Notes: generated by a model from the letters alone, not told the origin. Positions 35,522-45,409 are shown, numbered from the stretch's first letter. The stretch: 64,000 bases of DNA from Phyllobacterium bourgognense (GCF_003337575.1 NZ_QPJM01000011.1:62001-126000), one strand, 5' to 3'. Program-made: numbers and translations.

Positions 35522-36915
35522 GCTTGGCAGTATTTGACCTTGGCAAGACCAACACCAAGCTCTTCGTCTTCAACGAAGCAGGCGGGATCATCCATGAAAG
35601 CCGGATACAGCCAAAATGGCGAACGGTTGACGACCTGACCGTACTTGACGAGCACGCCATGTTTGAATGGATGCAACAAGCGTTAAAGGACACCACACCG
35701 GTTCACAATATTACGGGGATCATGATATCTGGTCATGGCTGCACCTTCGCCCTTGTCGATGACACGGAACTGACACATCCGATTTTGGATTACGAACAGG
35801 AACCACCGACCGAAATCGCTGCAAGAATTGACGATCGCATACCAGGCTTTCCGGAGACGTTTTCGCCACGGCTTCCCCTCGGCCTCAATTACGGTCGACA
35901 CATGCTTTGGCTTGCAGAACGGTCTCCAGGAAGCTTCGCCAAGACAAAATCGATCCTTGGCTATCCACAGTTCTGGAGCTGGAAATTTTCCGGGATCCCC
36001 ATAAACGAAGTTTCGTATCTTGGGTGCCATTCGCATCTATGGGCGCCGTTGCAAAAAGATTTCAGCAGCCTCGTCGATGCAATGGGCTGGAAAAGCAAAA
36101 TGCCTGCGTTCGCACGGGCGGGTGCAGTGCTCGGTTCCTATGCTTTGAAACTTCCGGACGGCTCAATGCGGACACTTGCCGTGCACAACGGAGTTCACGA
36201 CAGCAATGCTGCACTTTATTTTTATCGTTCGCTTGGGCTTTCTGATTTCACACTTGTATCCACGGGAACCTGGGTAATTATTTTCAATCCGAATTGCCCC
36301 CTCGGCTCGCTCGACGCGGGTAAGGACATGCTTGCCAACGTCAGTGTCGATGGAGAGCCCGTTGCAACGATACGTTTCATGGGTGGGCGCGAATTCGATG
36401 TCATCAGCCAAGGCTGGGCCGAATCCATCGAGCCGCATGAGATTGAGCGTGTTATCGAGCGCGAGATATTCGCCCTTCCCTCGTTTGCTGCGGGCGGACC
36501 GATGCCGGGGCAAAAGGGTATGCTGGTAGGGCCCGAACCGACCCCGGAGGATCGAGCTGCCGCAGCCTTCCTCTATGTTGTTCTGATGACAGATCTGTCG
36601 CTGGACGAAATCCGGTCAGCCAATACTCTTGTCGTCGATGGTGGCCTCAATCGCTCGGGCCTATTTGGGGCCCTTCTCGCACAACTTCGTCCCGCACAGG
36701 AAGTGGTTCAAAGCAGCAATGTGGAAGGCAGCGCAACTGGCGCCGCCGCGCTGGCATTTGAATCAATGGGAGCAAAACCTCTCGGCAAGCCACCTATTCC
36801 TGTCAAGCCGGCGGCCCTAGTTGGACTGGCCTCATATCGGGATAATTGGCGCCGGCAAGCGGTGGAGCCACGGTCAGCCGCCGCAGCTTCAGCACCGTTG
36901 GAAAGGACACCATGA
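35518..36915 (+). CDS. FGGY family carbohydrate kinase (fuculokinase/rhamnulokinase-like)
   Basis: 465 residues. N-terminal [15 protein letters not shown] nucleotide/phosphate loop, [39 protein letters not shown] with the catalytic Asp, [10 protein letters not shown] and a C-terminal [12 protein letters not shown] segment: an FGGY kinase of a branch distinct from the one at 32212. Similar proteins act on deoxyketoses such as L-fuculose or L-rhamnulose. Both ends overlap neighbours by 4 nt (DeoR upstream; ABC ATPase downstream), so kinase and importer levels are coupled. The C-terminal 25 residues are Ala/Pro-rich and probably unstructured. Confidence 0.9.
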   Translation: MSLAVFDLGKTNTKLFVFNEAGGIIHESRIQPKWRTVDDLTVLDEHAMFEWMQQALKDTTPVHNITGIMISGHGCTFALVDDTELTHPILDYEQEPPTEIAARIDDRIPGFPETFSPRLPLGLNYGRHMLWLAERSPGSFAKTKSILGYPQFWSWKFSGIPINEVSYLGCHSHLWAPLQKDFSSLVDAMGWKSKMPAFARAGAVLGSYALKLPDGSMRTLAVHNGVHDSNAALYFYRSLGLSDFTLVSTGTWVIIFNPNCPLGSLDAGKDMLANVSVDGEPVATIRFMGGREFDVISQGWAESIEPHEIERVIEREIFALPSFAAGGPMPGQKGMLVGPEPTPEDRAAAAFLYVVLMTDLSLDEIRSANTLVVDGGLNRSGLFGALLAQLRPAQEVVQSSNVEGSATGAAALAFESMGAKPLGKPPIPVKPAALVGLASYRDNWRRQAVEPRSAAAASAPLERTP

Positions 36916-38468
36916 CGTCGGCAGATGGGTTAACTGTCCCTGGCAAACCTCTCCTGGAAATGCGCGACATCTCCAAAACGTTTGGGACAATAAAAGCACT
37001 GAGCAATGTCTCGCTGACGGTTCATAGCGGCGAAGTTCATGCCTTGATGGGTGAGAACGGTGCGGGCAAGTCTACATTGATGAAAGTATTGTCGGGCGCC
37101 TATAGAGCTGACCCTGGCGGGGAGATTTTGATGGACGGTATACCGGTCATCACCGGTGATCCGCTAAAGGCAAAGTCGAGCGGTATAGCCGTCATCTATC
37201 AAGAGCTTTCCCTGGCGGCCAACCTCACCGTTGCGCAAAACATCTTTCTCGGTAAGGAGATATCCAGGTTTGGATTTGTCGATCGGGCTGCAATGGCAGA
37301 CCGGGTACAGCCTCTATTGGACAGTCTCGGCGTCAGCTTCCAGTCATCGACGAAGGTGGAGTATCTATCCTTGGGCGAGCGGCAACTGGTCGAAATAGCG
37401 CGTGCTCTGTCAACGGAGGCGCGCATCATTGTTATGGACGAACCGACCACATCGCTGACCACGCGGGAAACCGAAAAGCTCTTTGGCGTCATCGCCGCGC
37501 TCAAGGATCAAGGTATTGCCATAATCTACATCAGTCACCGTATGGAAGAAGTTTATCAACTTGCCGACCGGGTCAGCGTTCTGCGCGACAGCGCTTATGT
37601 TGGCACGCTGGAAAAAAAAGAACTCTCCGCCAAGGCATTGGTTTCGATGATGGTCGGGCGGGATATATCATCGTTCTATAAGAAAGCGCATCGACCACCT
37701 GCAGCGGGACGACCGATCGCCATGCGCGTGCGGGATATGTCCGACGGAAGGCGAGTTCACAATTGCTCCTTTGACCTTTACAAAGGGGAAGTGCTCGGTC
37801 TTGCCGGGCTTGTCGGTTCGGGACGGACTGAACTTGCGAGACTCATCTTTGGCGCCGACAAACGTATCGCAGGCACTGTGGAACTCAATGGCGAGGCGAT
37901 CTCGATCAGTTCGCCCCGCGAAGCGCTCGGTGCCGGTGTTGCTTACCTGACCGAAGATCGCAAGGCTCTCGGCCTGTTTCTCGATATGACCATTTGCGAC
38001 AATATCAACATGGGCGTTCTCGGTGACGATGCGAAATATGGCTCAATTTTAAATTTCGATGCAGCAAAACGACGCGCGACCGCTGCAATTTCCAATTTTG
38101 CCATTCGCACTCATAGTGCCGACATTAACACGGGAAGCCTTTCTGGAGGCAACCAGCAAAAAGTGCTGCTTGCAAGGCTGATCGAAACCAACCCACGCGT
38201 TGTCATCCTCGACGAACCGACCCGCGGGGTAGACGTTGGGGCGAAATCAGAAATTTATCGCCTTATCGACGAACTAGCGCAACGCGGGATCGCCATCCTG
38301 GTCATTTCCAGCGAATTGCCGGAAATCATCGGAATTGCCGATCGCGTTCTTGTCATGCGCGAAGGGCGCATTGCAGGCGAGATTGCCGCCACGCCGAACA
38401 ATCCCATCCAGCAAGAGGCGATCATGCACCTGTCCACTCAAATGGATTCCAGGGAGATTTCCGCGTGA
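36912..38468 (+). CDS. CUT2 sugar ABC transporter ATPase (RbsA/XylG-like, two domains)
   Basis: 518 residues from ATG 36912 (AAAGGA upstream). Two fused ABC domains. First: Walker [10 protein letters not shown] at 47-55, [16 protein letters not shown] signature and [11 protein letters not shown] Walker B. Second: degenerate Walker A ([15 protein letters not shown]), good signature [15 protein letters not shown] and [20 protein letters not shown]. One competent and one degenerate site is normal for RbsA-type proteins. It powers the permease at 38503 and uses the binding protein at 39561. Expression is tied to the kinase by a 4-nt overlap. Confidence 0.94.
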   Translation: MTSADGLTVPGKPLLEMRDISKTFGTIKALSNVSLTVHSGEVHALMGENGAGKSTLMKVLSGAYRADPGGEILMDGIPVITGDPLKAKSSGIAVIYQELSLAANLTVAQNIFLGKEISRFGFVDRAAMADRVQPLLDSLGVSFQSSTKVEYLSLGERQLVEIARALSTEARIIVMDEPTTSLTTRETEKLFGVIAALKDQGIAIIYISHRMEEVYQLADRVSVLRDSAYVGTLEKKELSAKALVSMMVGRDISSFYKKAHRPPAAGRPIAMRVRDMSDGRRVHNCSFDLYKGEVLGLAGLVGSGRTELARLIFGADKRIAGTVELNGEAISISSPREALGAGVAYLTEDRKALGLFLDMTICDNINMGVLGDDAKYGSILNFDAAKRRATAAISNFAIRTHSADINTGSLSGGNQQKVLLARLIETNPRVVILDEPTRGVDVGAKSEIYRLIDELAQRGIAILVISSELPEIIGIADRVLVMREGRIAGEIAATPNNPIQQEAIMHLSTQMDSREISA

Positions 38469-38502
38469 TGCCAGATTTCACTCCATATTCGCAGGCAGGA
38501 TC

Positions 38503-39486
38503 ATGACTGATTCCACAACCACGTCCACACAACCGGGTCCCTCGCGCATCCGCACGTCTGTCGCAGCCCTTGGAATGTTGCCTGTTCTGGTCATCCTCGC
38601 CATCGCCTTCCAGCTCATCAATGCGCGCTTCATGACGGGAGCAAATCTTTCCATTGTCATGCAGCAGTCGTCGATCAACACCGTGCTCGCGGCGGGCATG
38701 ACCTTCGTTATCCTGACAGGCGGCATCGACCTTTCGGTGGGATCGATACTCGCCGTTTCGGCCATGGTTGCCGTGATCATATCGCTCATTCCGGACTTTG
38801 GCATGCTGGGCGTGCCGGCCGCAGTGCTCGTTGGTCTGTTGTTCGGATTGGCAAATGGGCTTCTGATCGCCTTTATCCGGCTCCCTCCCTTTATTGTCAC
38901 ACTCGGCTCGCTGACAGCAGTGCGCGGGGTTGCACGGCTCCTCGGTGGAGATACCACCGTCTTCAACCCTGCGCTGCCCTTCGAATTTATCGGCAACGGA
39001 AAATTTCTAGGCGTTCCCTGGCTTGTCATCATTGCGGTCGTTGTGGTGGTGCTGTCGTGGTTGATCTTGCGACGCACCGTGCTCGGTACCTGGATCTATG
39101 CGGTTGGCGGGAACGCTGAAGCAGCACGTTTGACCGGCATCAAAGTGCCCCTCGTCCTTGTTTTCGTCTATTCGGTTTCCGGAATGCTTGCCGGCCTTGG
39201 CGGCGCAATGTCGGCCGCCCGGCTTTACGCGGCAAATGGCCTGCAGCTGGGGCAGTCCTACGAGCTCGATGCCATTGCTGCGGTCATCCTCGGCGGTACG
39301 AGCTTTGTCGGCGGCGTTGGTTCTATCTGGGGAACATTTATCGGCGCGCTGATCATAGCCGTTCTCTCCAATGGTCTGATTCTCGCGGGCGTATCGGACA
39401 TATGGCAGTACATCATCAAAGGTTTGGTCATCATCGCGGCCGTCACTCTGGACCGATACCGGCTCCAGGGAGGTGTCAGGACGTAG
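38503..39486 (+). CDS. CUT2 sugar ABC transporter permease (RbsC-like)
   Basis: 327 residues from ATG 38503 with AGGCAGG upstream. Eight to ten membrane segments; the RbsC-family blocks AAGMTFVILTGGIDLSVGSILAVSAM, PPFIVTLGSLTAVRG and YELDAIAAVILGGTSFVGGVGSIWGTFIGA are all present, the last being the coupling region. It is an inner-membrane homodimer. It lies 34 bp after the ATPase gene and 74 bp before the binding protein gene; all are on the same strand. Confidence 0.94.
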   Translation: MTDSTTTSTQPGPSRIRTSVAALGMLPVLVILAIAFQLINARFMTGANLSIVMQQSSINTVLAAGMTFVILTGGIDLSVGSILAVSAMVAVIISLIPDFGMLGVPAAVLVGLLFGLANGLLIAFIRLPPFIVTLGSLTAVRGVARLLGGDTTVFNPALPFEFIGNGKFLGVPWLVIIAVVVVVLSWLILRRTVLGTWIYAVGGNAEAARLTGIKVPLVLVFVYSVSGMLAGLGGAMSAARLYAANGLQLGQSYELDAIAAVILGGTSFVGGVGSIWGTFIGALIIAVLSNGLILAGVSDIWQYIIKGLVIIAAVTLDRYRLQGGVRT

Positions 39487-39560
39487 TGAACGATCAGGAG
39501 ACGCCGGCTCTATACCGGTTCACAAAGGTGCCCGCAGAAACGGCACAAATGGAGGAATGC

Positions 39561-40499
39561 ATGGTTTATTTTAAAAGACTGCTTTGTGGGGTCGCGGTGA
39601 CAGCGATGTTTGTAGCGCCAGCATCTGCGGCAGAGCTCAACAAGGTTGGTATATCCGTCGGACTTCTCGGCAACCCTTTTTTCGTCGCCACTATCAAAGG
39701 CATTGAAGACGCGGCAAAAAAAATCAATCCGAATGTCCAGGTAACATCGGTCTCCGCCGACTACGATCTCAACAAGCAGTCATCGCAAGTTGACAGTTTC
39801 ATCGCCGCAGGAGTGGATGTCATTATGCTGAACGCGGTCGACGCCAGTGCGATCGCGCCTGCCGTTAAGAAAGCGCACGACGCGGGCGTGCTCGTCGCAG
39901 CCTTTGATGTTTCGGCTCCCGGTGCCGACATCACGGTGATGACCAACAATATCAAAGCTGGTGAACTCGCCTGCCAGTATCTTGTCGATCAGACAGGTGG
40001 CAAGGGAAACTACGTCATCATAAACGGCCCGGCCTCCTCCTCCATCCTTGACCGCGTCAAGGGATGCAAGGGCGTGCTGGAAAAACATCCCGATATCAAG
40101 ATTCTTTCCGATGATCAGAATGGCGAAGGTTCGCGCGATGGCGGCTTGAAAGTGTTCCAGAGCATTTTGACGCGCTTTGACAAGATCGATGCTGTTTTTG
40201 CGATTAATGATCCGACAGCAATCGGTGCCGAGCTTGCCGCAAAGCAGCTTGGACGGTCGGAATTCATCATCACAGCAGTCGATGGAGCACCTGACATCGA
40301 GGCTGTTCTCAAGACGGGCACCTCACTGATAAAGGCGTCAGCTTCCCAGGATCCTTACACGATGGCAGGACAGTCGCTCGATCTGGCGGCGATGCTCCTT
40401 GCGGGTGAAAAACCTGCGGAGACTACGATCCTGCTGGACCCAGTCCTCATCACCAAAGACAATTTGGGAGAATATAAAGGCTGGACCGCGGCGCGCTAA
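39561..40499 (+). CDS. CUT2 sugar ABC transporter binding protein (RbsB-like)
   Basis: 312 residues from ATG 39561, directly after GGAGGAATGC. Signal peptide to about residue 24 (LLCGVAVTAMFVAPASAA). Mature domain opens KVGISVGLLGNPFFVATIKGIEDAAKK, with SFIAAGVDVIMLNAVDASAIAPAV and VFAINDPTAIGAELAAKQLG: peripla_BP_4/RbsB fold. Pro/Asp and aromatic positions do not identify the sugar. A strong hairpin follows the stop codon and probably raises the mRNA stability of this abundant component. Confidence 0.93.
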   Translation: MVYFKRLLCGVAVTAMFVAPASAAELNKVGISVGLLGNPFFVATIKGIEDAAKKINPNVQVTSVSADYDLNKQSSQVDSFIAAGVDVIMLNAVDASAIAPAVKKAHDAGVLVAAFDVSAPGADITVMTNNIKAGELACQYLVDQTGGKGNYVIINGPASSSILDRVKGCKGVLEKHPDIKILSDDQNGEGSRDGGLKVFQSILTRFDKIDAVFAINDPTAIGAELAAKQLGRSEFIITAVDGAPDIEAVLKTGTSLIKASASQDPYTMAGQSLDLAAMLLAGEKPAETTILLDPVLITKDNLGEYKGWTAAR

Positions 40500-40517
40500 G
40501 TAGGGCAAACAAAACAC

Positions 40518-40540
40518 GCAGCCGGTGAAATTCCGGCTGC
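40518..40540 (+). terminator. Hairpin after the binding-protein gene
   Basis: GCAGCCGG, a 7-nt loop, CCGGCTGC: a perfect 8-bp stem 18 nt after the stop codon. No T-run follows, so it is more likely an mRNA-stabilising or partial-attenuation structure between the binding protein and the epimerase genes than a full terminator. Confidence 0.6.
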
Positions 40541-40569
40541 CACTCACTTGAATCGAAGAAGGCTCGATC

Positions 40570-41469
40570 ATGTCCAAGCTTGGAATTCATTCTTTCGTCT
40601 GGAGCGCAGGCTCGTCGCAGGCAGAACTTGAAGATGCTCTTAAGATGACTTCAGAACTGGGATTTGATTTGATCGAATTTTCCTACCTTGATCCCCGCCA
40701 GGTCGATGTGGCATGGCTCGCCAAAAGGATCGACGCCTATGGGCTAGGTGTCGCGGTCAGCATGGGCCTTCCGCGTGATGGCGACGTGTCGAGTGACGAT
40801 CCATCGGTCGTTGCTAACGGTGTGACAATACTTGAGAGGGCAATTGCATTAACACGTGATCTCGGTGGGCAGAAACTGGCGGGCATCTTATCATCGTCCC
40901 ATGGCAAGCAGGATCAGGCACCCACCGCACGCGCCTGGAAGACCAGCGCCTTTACTTTGGCGAACGTGGCACATACTGCAAAGAGCGCCGGCATTACGCT
41001 CAATCTTGAAATCGTTAATCGTTTCGAGAGCAATCTTCTCAATACGGTTTCACAAGGGCTCGCTTTCATCGAAGATACGGGTTCCGATAATATCTTTCTT
41101 CATCTCGATACCTTTCACATGAACATCGAAGAGGCCGATATTAGTCTCGCTTTGCGCCACGCCGGGGATAAGATCGGCTATGTGCATTTGGGCGAAAGTC
41201 ATCGCGGCTACCTGGGAACGGGCAATATCGATTTCGCCGCGATATTCGATGCACTGGTGGCTATTGGGTATGACGATTACCTAACATTCGAGTCCTTCTC
41301 TTCGGAAGTTGTGGACGAGAACTTATCGCTGAAGACAGGTATCTGGCGGAACCTCTGGTCAAACAATGCTGCATTGGCGAAGCATGCGCACCGTTTTATC
41401 GATCTTGGTTTGGAGACTTCCAGGTTAAAAATGGAATTGGTGAAGGCGGAGCATAGGGCAGACCATTAA
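40570..41469 (+). CDS. Sugar phosphate isomerase/epimerase family TIM-barrel protein
   Basis: 299 residues of the xylose-isomerase-like AP-endonuclease-2 fold, resembling D-tagatose/D-psicose 3-epimerases. Seen: FDLIEFSYLDP, GLGVAVSMGLPRD, LNLEIVNRFESNLLNT (first metal-binding Glu), HLDTFHMNIEE (Asp and His) and VHLGESHRGYLGTGNIDF, then TFESFSSE carrying the last Glu. It probably interconverts ketoses at C3 without a phosphate group before or after kinase action. It is the last gene of the right arm, 70 bp after the binding protein gene, with the hairpin between. Confidence 0.88.
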   Translation: MSKLGIHSFVWSAGSSQAELEDALKMTSELGFDLIEFSYLDPRQVDVAWLAKRIDAYGLGVAVSMGLPRDGDVSSDDPSVVANGVTILERAIALTRDLGGQKLAGILSSSHGKQDQAPTARAWKTSAFTLANVAHTAKSAGITLNLEIVNRFESNLLNTVSQGLAFIEDTGSDNIFLHLDTFHMNIEEADISLALRHAGDKIGYVHLGESHRGYLGTGNIDFAAIFDALVAIGYDDYLTFESFSSEVVDENLSLKTGIWRNLWSNNAALAKHAHRFIDLGLETSRLKMELVKAEHRADH

Positions 41470-42088
41470 GTGGCAGATCGGTTTGGTCCTCGGGCACGCC
41501 TTTCAGTAAAACAGTTTCGCGTTTTCGATGACAAGTTAAGCCCATTGAGAATGATCCTGACAGCAAGTTCTGGTCGGCTGCGCACCAAATGGTGCTGTTT
41601 ACGATGACAGCAAGATGCGGCAGGCTCAAGACAGTCTCCGGAAATGGCCAGAAAACGTTCCTTTGAAAACACCGATATTAGCTGGTTTCAGGCATTTTTA
41701 ATTGTGGCCGAATGTTTACAATCCCGAATAAAAGCCTGTTTTGTCTCGCCTATTCAATACTACGTCTCGAACAGAGCGTGGACTGCAGAGTCGCTAGTTA
41801 TCCCCTCTCGTTGATGATTATTTGATTTGGCAAAAGCAGGAATAAAAGTGACCAAACCAACGACGACTGCTTTGCGCCCGCCTTCAGGTCATTGATCCGG
41901 TAGCGGCCGCATCCTGAAAGCGGACCTTCAAAAGGACAGCACATTCACGGTTGACCGCATTCATCCGACAATATTCGCCGTTTCCGAGATTGTCGCAAAC
42001 CTCGCATGGTTGCAGACAGGGATACATTGCGCATAGTGTCTTGCCCAACGATGCGATTGCCGAACTTTCGAAAAACAGGAAGTGCCCG
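41470..42088. other. Gap with palindrome and dispersed repeat
   Basis: 619 bp with no supported gene. It contains GCACCA-AA-TGGTGC at 41582-41595 and copy B of the long diverged repeat at 41656-41722. The right end must hold the promoter of the MFS gene. Confidence 0.45.
41656..41722 (+). repeat. Diverged about 67-bp repeat, copy B
   Basis: Starts CGTTCCTTTGAAAA and ends TTACAAT. Same orientation as copy A at 29879-29946; the pair brackets the segment carrying the Fic module and the DeoR sugar regulon. Confidence 0.5.
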
Positions 42089-43324
42089 TTGAAAGGAATA
42101 GACTTCAACGAGTTCAGGAACGGATGGCGGCTGGTGTTGGCCGGCTTGCTCGGAACGGCTTTAGGCATGCCCGCCATTCCGTTCTACACGATCGGCGTGT
42201 TTGCGCCGATCTTCGTCGAAGAATTCGGCTGGTCCTTCGCGATCATTTTTGGCGGTCTGTCGCTGTTGGCCGGTGCAATTCTGATCGTCGGTCCATTTTT
42301 CGCGACGTTGATCGACAGGTTTGGTGCGCGCCGGGTAGCATCGATCTCGCTGCCGTGCCTGGGCCTGAGCTACATGACGCTCGCGGCATCGAACGGCTCT
42401 ATCGAACAATACTATCTGTCGTGGCTGGCTATCGCGATCTTCGGGTTGGGAGCGACCCCCGTCGTCTTCACTCGGGTGATCAATAATGCGTTCGAAGAAC
42501 GCCGAGGTCTTGCCCTTGGCATCGTGCTATCTGGCGCGGGCCTGTTCGCCTTCGTGGTGAAACCGCTGGCTCAACTGTTGATCGAAACCGGTGGATGGCG
42601 TGTCGCGATCTTGGTGGTTGGGGCAATGCCCATCCTGATCGCGTCCCCAATGGTTCTCTGGGGCTTTGCCAGGTTGCCAAGTAGGAATGCTAGCACGGAG
42701 CCGGCGATGAGCAAGGCGTCGGAAGGCATGACCGCTCGCGAGGCGTTCCACTCCCGCTATTTTTGGCTCTTGGCCATCGTCTTTGTGCCGATGTCGCTCG
42801 CCATCGCCGCGCCACTGCCCAACATCGAGAACATACTTCGCTCGCTTGGCCTGTCCCCCAGCGAAGTTGTTCAGCTCGCCTCCCTTGTCGGAATAGCGGC
42901 AGTGGCCGGCCGACTGCTTGGCGGCATTCTGGTCGATCGCTTCTGGGCGCCTGCAGTCGGTACGGTCATCTTGACGTTGGGCGCGGCCTCCTGCCTCATC
43001 CTTTCGCTGGACCATGTGAGCTTTCCCATGGCCTGCATTGCTATCTTGTTGCTTGGCCTCACTTCTGGGGTGGAATTCGACCTGATGGCCTATCTGGTCG
43101 CCCGCTATCTCGGGATGCGCAGCTATGCCACGACCTACGCCACGTTGTACGGCATCTTCGTGGTGGGCGCTTTCGTAGGACCCAGCCTGTTCGGTTACGC
43201 GTTCGACAGCACGGGCACCTATTCGGGAATACTCGAAGCCTGTGCGCTGCTGCTCGTGGCTGGCGCGGCAACGATTCTTTTCCTGGGGCCTTATCCGACC
43301 CGGAAGACTCAGGCATTCGCATAG
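42089..43324 (+). CDS. MFS transporter (OFA/monocarboxylate-type)
   Basis: 411 residues from a TTG at 42089, chosen because CAGGAAG lies about 7 nt upstream and because upstream codons are not transporter-like. Twelve membrane segments; the loop 2-3 motif DRFGARRV and a similar signature in the second half (GGILVDRFW) are present. EERRGLALGIVLSG matches the oxalate/formate and monocarboxylate carrier group. Substrate unknown, most likely an organic anion. It resembles the carrier at 62003-63211. No regulator is adjacent; the next genes (PfpI, hydrolase, ABM) are on the same strand after 149 bp. Confidence 0.87.
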   Translation: MKGIDFNEFRNGWRLVLAGLLGTALGMPAIPFYTIGVFAPIFVEEFGWSFAIIFGGLSLLAGAILIVGPFFATLIDRFGARRVASISLPCLGLSYMTLAASNGSIEQYYLSWLAIAIFGLGATPVVFTRVINNAFEERRGLALGIVLSGAGLFAFVVKPLAQLLIETGGWRVAILVVGAMPILIASPMVLWGFARLPSRNASTEPAMSKASEGMTAREAFHSRYFWLLAIVFVPMSLAIAAPLPNIENILRSLGLSPSEVVQLASLVGIAAVAGRLLGGILVDRFWAPAVGTVILTLGAASCLILSLDHVSFPMACIAILLLGLTSGVEFDLMAYLVARYLGMRSYATTYATLYGIFVVGAFVGPSLFGYAFDSTGTYSGILEACALLLVAGAATILFLGPYPTRKTQAFA

Positions 43325-43473
43325 CATCGCCGGACCAATCCTGGCCGTCATGACCTATGTCGGTTTTTACCTCTTTTAACCAGCCGTCGTGGAGTAGCCG
43401 GTATATCATCTCCGCAGTTCCGGACGGCCGGCTTCGGTCCGCCATCCGCCGTGAAACATCGGGAGGCGGCTTT

Positions 43474-44271
43474 ATGAGCAAGGGAAAAGTGCTGGTGATG
43501 GGCTCGAACGCCACACGTATCGAAATTCAGGGAGGCGGCACCGGGCCGACGGGACAGTATCTCAATGAAACAGTGGTGCCCATGCTGGCGCTTGTCGGGG
43601 CAGGCTATGAAGTTCTGCTTGCCACGCCTTCGGGCGCCAAGCCTTACATTGACCCGGCATCGGACGCAGTCCAGCATTTCGGCGGCGACGAGGCGGCGTA
43701 TCAGCGCGGCAAAGATTTCTTCGCCAACGATCCCTCGACGAATACGGGCCGCACCTTGCGATCTGTGATCGAGGAGGGGCTGGATAAATATGCCGGCGTA
43801 TTCGCGCCAGGCGGCCAAGGGCCCGTCGTCGATCTGATGCAGGATCCGGACGCGGGAGAGATCCTTCGGCATTTCCACGCGGCCGGAAAGCCCACCGCCC
43901 TGCTCTGCCACGGCCCGATCGTCTCGATTTCCGCAATGCCTCGGGCGAGCGAATTTCGCGCAGCGCTGATCCAGGGTGACCGGGTCAAGGCGGCAGAACT
44001 TGCAAAGGGGTGGCAATATGCCGGCTACAGGATGACGGTCTATTCGGCAAGCGAGGAAAAACCCATCGAGGAGAATATCCTGCACGGCAAGCTTTATTTC
44101 AATATGCCCGAAACCCTGGACTTGGCTGGCGCGAAGACGACAGTTGGTCCGGATTTCGAGCCTCATGTGGTCGTCGATCGGGAACTCATCACAGGCCAAA
44201 ATCCTCGCTCTGACCATCCGATGGCGGCAAAGCTCATTGAAGCGCTTGATCGCGCCAGTCTGGCGCCGTGA
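43474..44271 (+). CDS. DJ-1/PfpI family protein (type 1 glutamine amidotransferase-like)
   Basis: 265 residues from ATG 43474 with GGGAGG upstream. DJ-1/PfpI fold: YAGVFAPGGQGPVVDL, then TALLCHGPIVSISA with nucleophile Cys145 followed by His146 at the nucleophile elbow, and LITGQNPRSDHPMAAKLIEAL at the C-terminus. This branch (ThiJ/PfpI, Hsp31-like) includes glyoxalase III and chaperone/deglycase-type proteins that act on reactive carbonyls. Cytoplasmic. It starts a three-gene group with a hydrolase and a quinol-monooxygenase-like protein. Confidence 0.88.
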   Translation: MSKGKVLVMGSNATRIEIQGGGTGPTGQYLNETVVPMLALVGAGYEVLLATPSGAKPYIDPASDAVQHFGGDEAAYQRGKDFFANDPSTNTGRTLRSVIEEGLDKYAGVFAPGGQGPVVDLMQDPDAGEILRHFHAAGKPTALLCHGPIVSISAMPRASEFRAALIQGDRVKAAELAKGWQYAGYRMTVYSASEEKPIEENILHGKLYFNMPETLDLAGAKTTVGPDFEPHVVVDRELITGQNPRSDHPMAAKLIEALDRASLAP

Positions 44272-44328
44272 AGCATACGAGGCGTAATGCCTCGCCGTGT
44301 ACACTCTCAATCAAATGGAGCTAATTCT

Positions 44329-45078
44329 ATGATGCGCATTGCTTTAGCCCTCCTCGTGTCTTTGATCGCTCCTGCAGCCGCGCTGGCTCAATCGAACGAA
44401 AAGCCTGTGTCGATTGTTCTTGTGCATGGCGCGTTCGTCGACGGCTCCGGCTGGAAGGCGGTGTTCGACATACTCACTGATGAAGGATACGAGGTGCTCG
44501 TCGTCCAGAACCCGACGATCAGCCTCAATGGCGACGTGGCGGCCACGCAGCAGGTTATTGCAGCTGCAAGACACCCGGTAATCCTCGTCGGCCACTCCTA
44601 TGGCGGAATGGTCATCACGGAAGCGGGTGACAATCCGAAAGTACGAGGTCTGGTCTATATCGCAGCTTTTGCGCCCGACGCCGGAGAGTCTGTAGCGTCG
44701 CTTGCCGAAGAGCCGGTACCGCCGGGAGAATCGGGCGCGCCGCTGCTGCCGCCCCGTGAGGGCTACCTGCTCGTCGACCCGTCAAAATTCCCGGGCGCGT
44801 TCGCCGCTGATGTTGATGCTTCGATCACGCGATTCATGGCCGCCGCGCAGGTGCCGTGGGGACTGGAAGCAGTGCAGACAAAAATTACAAAGGTCGCGTG
44901 GAAGGCCAAGCCATCGCATTTCATGGTTACCACCAAAGACCTGATGATCCCGCCGACCTTTCAGCGGGCGTTCGCGAAGCGGGCCAGAGCCACAAGCGTG
45001 GAGATCGACAGCAGCCATGCCGTGATGCTCTCCCATCCACAGCAGGTCGCAGCCTTCATAGAAACCGCCGGCAGGTGA
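44329..45078 (+). CDS. Exported alpha/beta hydrolase
   Basis: 249 residues from ATG 44329. Signal peptide about 1-21 (IALALLVSLIAPAAALAQ). VLVHGAFVDGSGW supplies the oxyanion-hole loop (HGAF), VGHSYGG the nucleophile elbow with Ser90, followed by late TTKDLMIPP (probable acid) and IDSSHAVMLSHP (catalytic His). This resembles plant hydroxynitrile-lyase/esterase-like (EstC-type) hydrolases, which are often cytoplasmic; the signal peptide makes this one periplasmic. Its substrate is unknown, probably a small ester. Confidence 0.88.
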   Translation: MMRIALALLVSLIAPAAALAQSNEKPVSIVLVHGAFVDGSGWKAVFDILTDEGYEVLVVQNPTISLNGDVAATQQVIAAARHPVILVGHSYGGMVITEAGDNPKVRGLVYIAAFAPDAGESVASLAEEPVPPGESGAPLLPPREGYLLVDPSKFPGAFAADVDASITRFMAAAQVPWGLEAVQTKITKVAWKAKPSHFMVTTKDLMIPPTFQRAFAKRARATSVEIDSSHAVMLSHPQQVAAFIETAGR

Positions 45079-45103
45079 ATTAGCAGACCGAAAGATCCAG
45101 ATC

Positions 45104-45409
45104 ATGGCTCACATAAAAATTATGGCGACTTTGCTGGCAAGGCCGGGCAAGACCGGAGAGCTTGAGGCTTTGCTCTTCAGCATGGCTCCCCATTGTAGGG
45201 CCGAGCCGGGAAATCTGCGATGGGACATTTGGCGGGACCAGACGAAAGCCGACCGCTATGCGCTGGACGAGCTCTATGTCGACAATGCTGCCGTGGCCGC
45301 CCACCGCGAGACGCCGCATTTCAAGAACTATCTGTCAAAAATCAATGACCTGGCCGACCGAAACGCCTTTGTCCTCGAGCCCGCGCTGGTCGCGAACAAG
45401 AATGGCTGA
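45104..45409 (+). CDS. Quinol monooxygenase-like ABM domain protein
   Basis: 101 residues, a single antibiotic-biosynthesis-monooxygenase (dimeric alpha-beta barrel) domain: IKIMATLLARPGKTGELEALL, then RWDIWRDQTKADRYALDELYVDNAAVAAHRETPHFKNYL in outline, with the conserved His in ETPHF. Related to YgiN, a cofactor-independent quinol monooxygenase. 25 bp after the hydrolase gene, so probably co-transcribed. A second ABM protein, exported, is encoded at 60452-60880. Confidence 0.87.
   Translation: MAHIKIMATLLARPGKTGELEALLFSMAPHCRAEPGNLRWDIWRDQTKADRYALDELYVDNAAVAAHRETPHFKNYLSKINDLADRNAFVLEPALVANKNG

Noticed and set aside
42527-43351. Long minus-strand reading frame of 274 codons
   Set aside because: It lies entirely opposite the MFS gene at 42089-43324, has a composition that follows the third-codon-position bias of that gene, and has no ribosome site or domain.
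43348-44310. Minus-strand reading frame of 320 codons
   Set aside because: Opposite the PfpI-family gene, which has clear motifs and a good ribosome site; shadow frame.
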